Source: Fratercula arctica
Taxonomy: Eukaryota > Chordata > Aves > Charadriiformes > Alcidae
DNA: 64,000 bases
Direction of reading: 5' to 3'
NCBI GenBank assembly: GCA_947846985.1
Contig: CANTUZ010000025.1
Coordinates: forward strand, 8,120,100 to 8,184,099
The notes below the pieces were generated by a model. It made no database searches. It was not told where the DNA came from and saw only the letters and a program-made list of their open reading frames with translations. This document shows, piece after piece, positions 59,260 through 64,000 of this stretch. The position numbers were made by a program, and so were the translations under genes. Within the stretch, counting starts at the first letter, position 1. Each line of letters starts with the position of its first letter.

Positions 59260-61016
59260 CTCTCCTCCTCCTTTCCAGAGAGACTGTCTTCATACTGTCA
59301 CACCTTGTTAGCCACCTCATTTACAGTTGGTTTATCAATATCAGATCCTCCCCAGACCATTGTTGACAAAGCGTGGGAATAATTTAATGGTGCGCTCTGC
59401 ACAAACTTCCTCAACAGAGATCGTTTGCATGGCATTTCATCAGGGTCTATGATCTCTTGTCAATTGTTATAAACCACCTCTCGCACAGCCAGATCCCTCA
59501 GGTACTTGATACCTTTTTCCATACTGGTCCATTTGCTTGGACAGCATTCGATATCATCCTTAAAGGGATACCTGCCCTTTACAGCTGACAGCAGTCGCCT
59601 CCAGAGACTGAGGACGTCTGCCTTTCTCCCAATCGCTTTATCAATCCCTCCATCTTTGGACAGGTTTCCCAACTGCTTAGCTTCTCTGCCATCTAAATCT
59701 ATGGTATCATCAGCTCCATTGTCCCAGCATTGGAGCAACCAGGAGACAAGCGTCTCCCCTTCATGACGACTAAAGTCCTTCCTCATATTTCGCAAATCCT
59801 TCATAGAGAAAGATTTAATGATTATCTCTGCATCTGAGTCCTCATCCTGTGTTAATGCTGGCTGAAAAGGACCCTCTCCTGGATCTGATTTAGCAGGACC
59901 TTTTCCTTTATCTAAATGAGAAGGACCCTCTCCTGGATCTTCCTTGGAGGAACCCTCTCCTGTGCTGTCTGGCTTGGGCTGGTCTCTGTCGTCAGAGGCA
60001 AGGGAACGAGCTGACTTTTTCTGTTTCCTGGTCACCGGGGCAACTTGTGCCGGTTCTGCTGGAGTTTGGGTAGCAGCAGCGCTCGTTGTCGGAGCAGCCG
60101 GAGCAGTGACCGTGCTCCTTGTCGGGGCTAGAGCAGCCGGTGCCGCTGCGGGCGGGGGAGGGGGCGGGCAGGCGGCGGAGTAATTTTGACCGCAGGCTGT
60201 GGAGTGACTGCTTCCGGCACGGGCCCGGCCGTGGCCGGGAGGGGGGCAGCCGATGCCGCCGGCGCCGATGTCGATATGGCCGGAGCCGTGGCTTTCGCCG
60301 GATCCCGTGTGGGGGCAGCCGATGCGGGCCTGGCCGATGCCGCTCGGGCTGATGCCGGGGCCGGTGCCGTTGTTTGTGTTGTGGCTTGGGCAGTAATTTT
60401 AGTTGCTTGTGTTTCTGCTGCACCTTTCGGTGGGGGGGTTGTCTGATTTTTTTGCTGTGGCTTTTAGCGGCGGAATTGTCTGAATTTCTGCTATCTTTGA
60501 TTCTGGCTGTGGGGTTTGAGTAGCAATATTGCATGTCACATAATACTCACTCCTGCACGGATATTTAACAATAAACCACCCCTGCAACACATTCAGGAAA
60601 CCCAACAACAAAATCACGTTCAAATGAAAGTAACATTCACTCTCCAAACAGCCCAAAGGTTTTTCATCCCCTAATTCTGTTAGTGTCACTTTGGCATAAT
60701 CATCAAAGGGCAAAGTAAACTTTCCCCAGGTAAGACCAAGAGTGTAATTAGTAAAAGAATCCACCCCGAAAGTGTGATTAGTAAAAGAATCCATCATGTG
60801 ATGCCCAAGATATGCAGGTAGAACCGTTATCCAAGCAATTATTTTATAAATCTGAAGGCAAATCTGCACCAACATAGCATGCTTAGACCACCGCATCCAA
60901 ACACAAAGAAGAAATAGGCCATGCAATATATTCGACCAGTTAAACCCCATTGCATCAATGAACTTCATACAAAGCTCTCTAAAGACACGATACAAGATTT
61001 TCCATAAGAATGACAT
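59260..61016 (-). pseudogene. ERV2 gag with hydrophobic multi-segment N-terminus
   Basis: The 205-codon start (60,399-61,016) carries hydrophobic segments at about residues 27-41, 48-70 and 133-150. A GC-rich linker of Ala, Pro and Arg codons (60,080-60,400) contains a frameshift, and the Gag core follows at 59,460-60,035: basic RKQKKS, acidic repeats (GEGP) and MRKDFSRHEGETLVSWLLQC with WDNGA, REAKQLGNLSKDGGIDKAIG. The core agrees with ERV1 gag, so the two share one gene plan. The C-terminal part to about 59,260 is degraded. Confidence 0.82.
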
Positions 61017-61090
61017 GATGTGAACTGTCTGGTCTCCCTGAACAAGCTGGAATTCAAACTATTCAGGCAACCTATCAGAGCTCCGTTGGT

Positions 61091-61108
61091 GCCCTACATT
61101 GGGCGCCA
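61091..61108 (-). promoter_or_regulatory. ERV2 primer-binding site, tRNA-Lys type
   Basis: TGGCGCCCAATGTAGGGC on the - strand lies seven bases inside the LTR. It matches the complement of tRNA-Lys-CUU except for two positions of C-to-T / G-to-A type. It is mirrored at 52,690-52,707. Confidence 0.8.
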
Positions 61109-61115
61109 ATAAGTC

Positions 61116-61848
61116 TGTCGTGGTTTTGGTCAAATTGGCCAATGGCCAGTGATAGATGCTCCCCCCCAGCCTCTCGTGCACGGAGAGGAGGAGGAGGGAT
61201 AAAGAGATTTACGAGTTTAGAAGGAACTAAACTAATGAAATATTAATAATAAAATAAAAAGGAAAATAATGAAATAGATACAGTATATACAAAACCGTAT
61301 TAAGCTCCCAGGATGATGTCACCCGCAGGCACTAGGGAAGTGCCAGACTGGACTCAGTGACGGGTGTGAGCTGGATTCCAGATCTGGAGTCAGGAACACA
61401 CAGATCGGGATCAAAGGCAGATGAACAGACAGAGTCCTCCTCGGACATCAGCCATTGAAGAAAAAAAAAAACCCTGACCCTTTGATCCCTCAGCTTTTAT
61501 ACTGAGCATGGGGTAGATGGGATGGAATACCCCTGTTGGTCAATTTTGGGTCACCTGTCCTGTTCGCTCCTCCCTGCAGGTGGGACCCCTCTACGCTTTT
61601 CCATTTCCAAATCTCTAACGGGGCAAATAATGAAATTAGCTGACCTTGGTTGTTATAGCAACAAGTATAAGCAAGAGCCTCTCTGCATACCATTCCTTGG
61701 CATGAACTGTAAACATTGGTTTTATCACTCTCAGAACAAACCATTTTCAGCACAACATGCTGTTAATTTCAGAGAGTTAGAAGAGGCCTAGCTAAGAAGC
61801 AAAATTACTGAACAGAAAGTTGGTTCTGTTTTACCTCAAACCAGGACA
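61116..61848 (-). mobile_element. ERV2 5' LTR (LTR-B), right arm
   Basis: This 733-bp LTR reads TGTCCTGGTTTGAGG...AAAACCACGACA on the - strand, with the primer site inside and CCTCA then LTR-A outside. It is the mirror of 51,950-52,682. Confidence 0.9.
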
Positions 61849-61853
61849 CCTCA

Positions 61854-62218
61854 TGTCACAGTTTGGGCCAGGTTGGGCAATGACAAGATGACAGATGCTC
61901 TCCCCCACCTCTCGCTCTGAGGAGAGGAAGAAGAAAAGTAAAGAGAGTTATGAGTTCAGAGAAAAAATACTACTTCAATGAAAAATTAATAATAAAACAA
62001 AAAAGGACATAATGAAATAGATACAATATAAATAAATATATACAAGACCAGATCAAGTTCCTAGGAAGATGTCATTAGCAGGCACTGGGAAAGTTCCAGA
62101 CTGGACTCAGTGACAAATGGGAACTGGAACACACTGACCATTGCCACAGCAACAAGTGTAAGCAAGAGCCTCTCTCACTGAACAGAAAGTTGTCTCTGCT
62201 TCACCCCAAACCAAGGCA
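61854..62218 (-). mobile_element. LTR-A, right arm
   Basis: This 365-bp solo LTR in CR1-old has the target duplication CCTCA at 61,849-61,853 and 62,219-62,223. The third CCTCA at 57,407, followed by the same 15 terminal bases, shows that ERV2 later split this LTR 15 bp from its end. Confidence 0.87.
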
Positions 62219-62822
62219 CCTCACAACCTTCTTGTAGTCCTCCTGAGTTGCCTGCCCTTCTTCCAAAGGTCATAAACTCTCTTTTTTCCCCTTGAGTTCC
62301 AGCAAAAGCTCTCTGTTCAACCAGGCTGGTCTTCTTCCCCGCCAGCTCATCTTTTGGCACATGGGGATGGCCTGCTCCTGTGCATTTAAGATTTCCTTCT
62401 TGAAGAATGTCCAGCCTTCTTGGACTCCTTTGCCCTTCAGGACTGCCTCCCAAGGGAGTCTGTCAACCAGTCTCTTAAACAGGCCAAAGTCTGCCCTCCG
62501 TAAGTCCAAGTTAGCAGTTCTGCTAAGCCCCCTCCTTACTTCTCCAAGAATTGAAAACTCTTATCATTTTGTGATCACTATGCCCAAGATGGCCTCCAAC
62601 TCTCACATCACCCACAAGTACTTCTCTGTTTGTAAACAGCAGGTCCAGCAGGGCTCCTTCCCTAGTCGATTCCCTCACCAGCTGTGTCAGGAAGTTATCC
62701 CCAGCACAGTCCAGGAACCTCCTAGACTGTTTCCTTTCAGCTGTATTGTGTTTCCAGCAGACATCTGGTAAGTTGAAGTCTTCCATGAGAACAAGGGCTA
62801 GCGATCGTGAGACTTCTCCCAC
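62219..62822 (-). mobile_element. CR1-old, piece 3 of 3
   Basis: This is CR1 endonuclease-to-RT linker coding sequence on the - strand. Joined to piece 2 after removal of one CCTCA it keeps a single CR1 reading frame across the junction, which proves the two belonged to one element. Upstream CR1 parts fade out near 62,822 (5' truncation). Confidence 0.88.
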
Positions 62823-64000
62823 ATCATGTTACTTCTTGCTCTTGTATTACTATAGCAGACTAATGTTATATGTGCAAAATAGCTTGGGAAAAACACCAAG
62901 AGCCATCTTACAGAGAGACCTCCTGGTAGATCATAGAAGTAGGGGCCTGACCACATCAGTTGCTGAATTATGCAAACACTGAGGTTCATCAGCTGTGATC
63001 TGTGTACCACTGTTGACTGCACTATGGTACACTGCCTTCTTCAAAATGCTGTATTAATTCTTCTCAGAAAGCCGAATGCCATCCCTACGTTTAGGCCTGG
63101 AGGCAGAAGCTGCAGCTATTGCCATCAGTGGTAATACCTGAACAAACTACATCTGGAAATGTTCAAATGCATCGTCCAATGCTGAAAAAAAATAAATACT
63201 TAAGAATCATTAGCTACAAGAATGAAGTGTGAAATGCCTGCTGTAACCACTTAAAATGTTGGTTGGATACCTAGATAGGTTGATCGAATTCTGATCAGAT
63301 ACAGGCTAAGCTAACCTCAATTCTCCCACAGGCAAATGGCACTTTTATTAAAAATGTTTCATATTAATTCACAGAGTTGGATTATTGCAGAACAACAGTG
63401 ATTTTGTCAGTGGTTACAATAGCTCTGAATTGTGGATTTTACAATAGGTTGCATCATAATATATTTAATTGCAATATTCATCATCCGACACTGACAATTC
63501 ATTAAATAAGAAGAGAAATTTCCAAATACACCTGAAAGAGAGAAAGGAGAGAATGGGAGGATAGGGATGAGCCATTTTAATGTTCTTTTTATGTTCTATT
63601 CCTTCAGGACTTTCTTTTTCTCCTCACCCAAGGAACCCAAAACTGAGGCTAGAATTGTGCAATTTTCACCTGATTGTTTTGAGCACTTCATCTAAGGCCA
63701 CGTTTCCTTTAGGTGCTCTCCTACTAGCCACTGCCTTTAAACTACTGCAACAACCACAAATTCTGTCAGAGAAGGAAAATCTTGGTCTTCAGGGCCTGTG
63801 TGCCCATACAGACTGGAAACCACTTAATACGGGGAATCTCAGGGCATTCCTGACTTGAAATAAAAACATCCTTTGCTTTGCTGTCAGACCAGCTGACAGA
63901 CAGAGAGTACGAATGAGAAATCAGATAAAACTAAGAGTAATTCACCTTCTTCATCATCCTGGAAGTGAAGCCATTAGTGGACTCTTATATCATCATTTAG
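62823..64000. other. Unique-looking DNA of the right arm, to window end
   Basis: This AT-rich sequence contains no recognised gene or transposon. It is the exact inverted copy of 49,798-50,975 as far as I compared, down to the last bases of the window. Confidence 0.6.

Larger units (their letters stand above)
57427..61848 (-). mobile_element. ERV2: truncated ERV-L-type provirus
   Basis: From the right it holds the 5' LTR (LTR-B, 61,116-61,848), a Lys-type primer site, gag, pro, RT and the beginning of RNase H, where it stops at 57,427. Integrase and the 3' LTR are missing. It is closely related in layout to ERV1 but a different family by LTR. The outer LTR end is exact (ends in CA), while the inner end is ragged. 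The 20-bp duplication outside differs from the usual 5 bp, which suggests aberrant integration. Confidence 0.87.
60454..64000 (-). repeat. Palindrome right arm (continues beyond the window)
   Basis: This is the reverse complement of 49,798-53,344 with no difference seen at the blocks I compared. It is probably the source copy: CR1-old reads through it coherently once the retroviral pieces are removed, whereas the left arm interrupts CR1-young. The spacer between the arms is 53,345-60,453. Confidence 0.9.

Overview
The window is vertebrate nuclear DNA, almost certainly avian. The evidence is several CR1 LINEs in typical avian form (3' ends of the 'ccattctatgattctatga' kind), ERV-L-type and betaretrovirus-like endogenous retroviruses, an AT-rich background, and one large spliced host gene. 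No bacterial gene, operon or CRISPR array is present; nearly all open frames are noise or transposon remains.

Positions 1-29,000 hold the 3' half of a synaptic vesicle glycoprotein 2 gene on the + strand, best matched to SV2C. Nine exons run from transmembrane segments of the first half of the transporter to the C-terminal stop at 27,675-27,677. All have consensus-type splice borders and matching phases except one: the exon at 15,430-15,558 is shifted by a small deletion that leads to a stop in the next exon. The introns carry 5'-truncated CR1s (8,190-8,868; 13,179-14,764; 25,675-25,945), two solo LTRs (6,015-6,325; 10,543-11,132), a possible third LTR, a 12-bp minisatellite and a 26-base C run.

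Positions 29,565-35,577 hold a complete ERV-L-type provirus on the - strand (ERV1), with target duplications ACATT, a Lys-tRNA primer site, decayed gag-pro-pol and no env. Its left LTR has lost most of its body and carries about 47 nt of tRNA-Lys-CUU, the same tRNA class as its primer. 35,578-40,837 is quiet DNA with one short CR1.

Positions 40,838-64,000 are a nested transposon complex. An old CR1 (- strand) is cut into three pieces: 40,838-41,030, 56,457-57,411 and 62,219-62,822. The first cut is a betaretrovirus-like provirus (ERV3, 41,031-56,456, target duplication CAGAT) with dUTPase, protease, RT, RNase H, integrase and a remnant env. The second cut is a solo LTR (LTR-A) that itself received a truncated ERV-L-type provirus (ERV2, 57,427-61,848). 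ERV3 gag is interrupted by a younger CR1 (46,812-55,062). That CR1 contains a solo LTR (LTR-B, 53,688-54,442) and a block of about 4.15 kb (49,194-53,344) that is an inverted copy of the DNA from 60,454 to the window end. The two arms match wherever I compared them, pairing as p+q=113,798 without indels over at least 3.5 kb around a 7.1-kb spacer.

The combination of a probable Z/W-linked gene (SV2C lies on human 5q13, a region corresponding to the avian Z), a frame-breaking lesion, dense retroviral insertions and a near-perfect palindrome fits a W-chromosome gametolog. This is an inference that sex-specific coverage would settle. There is no operon-like cooperation here: one host gene plus layers of self-copying elements.
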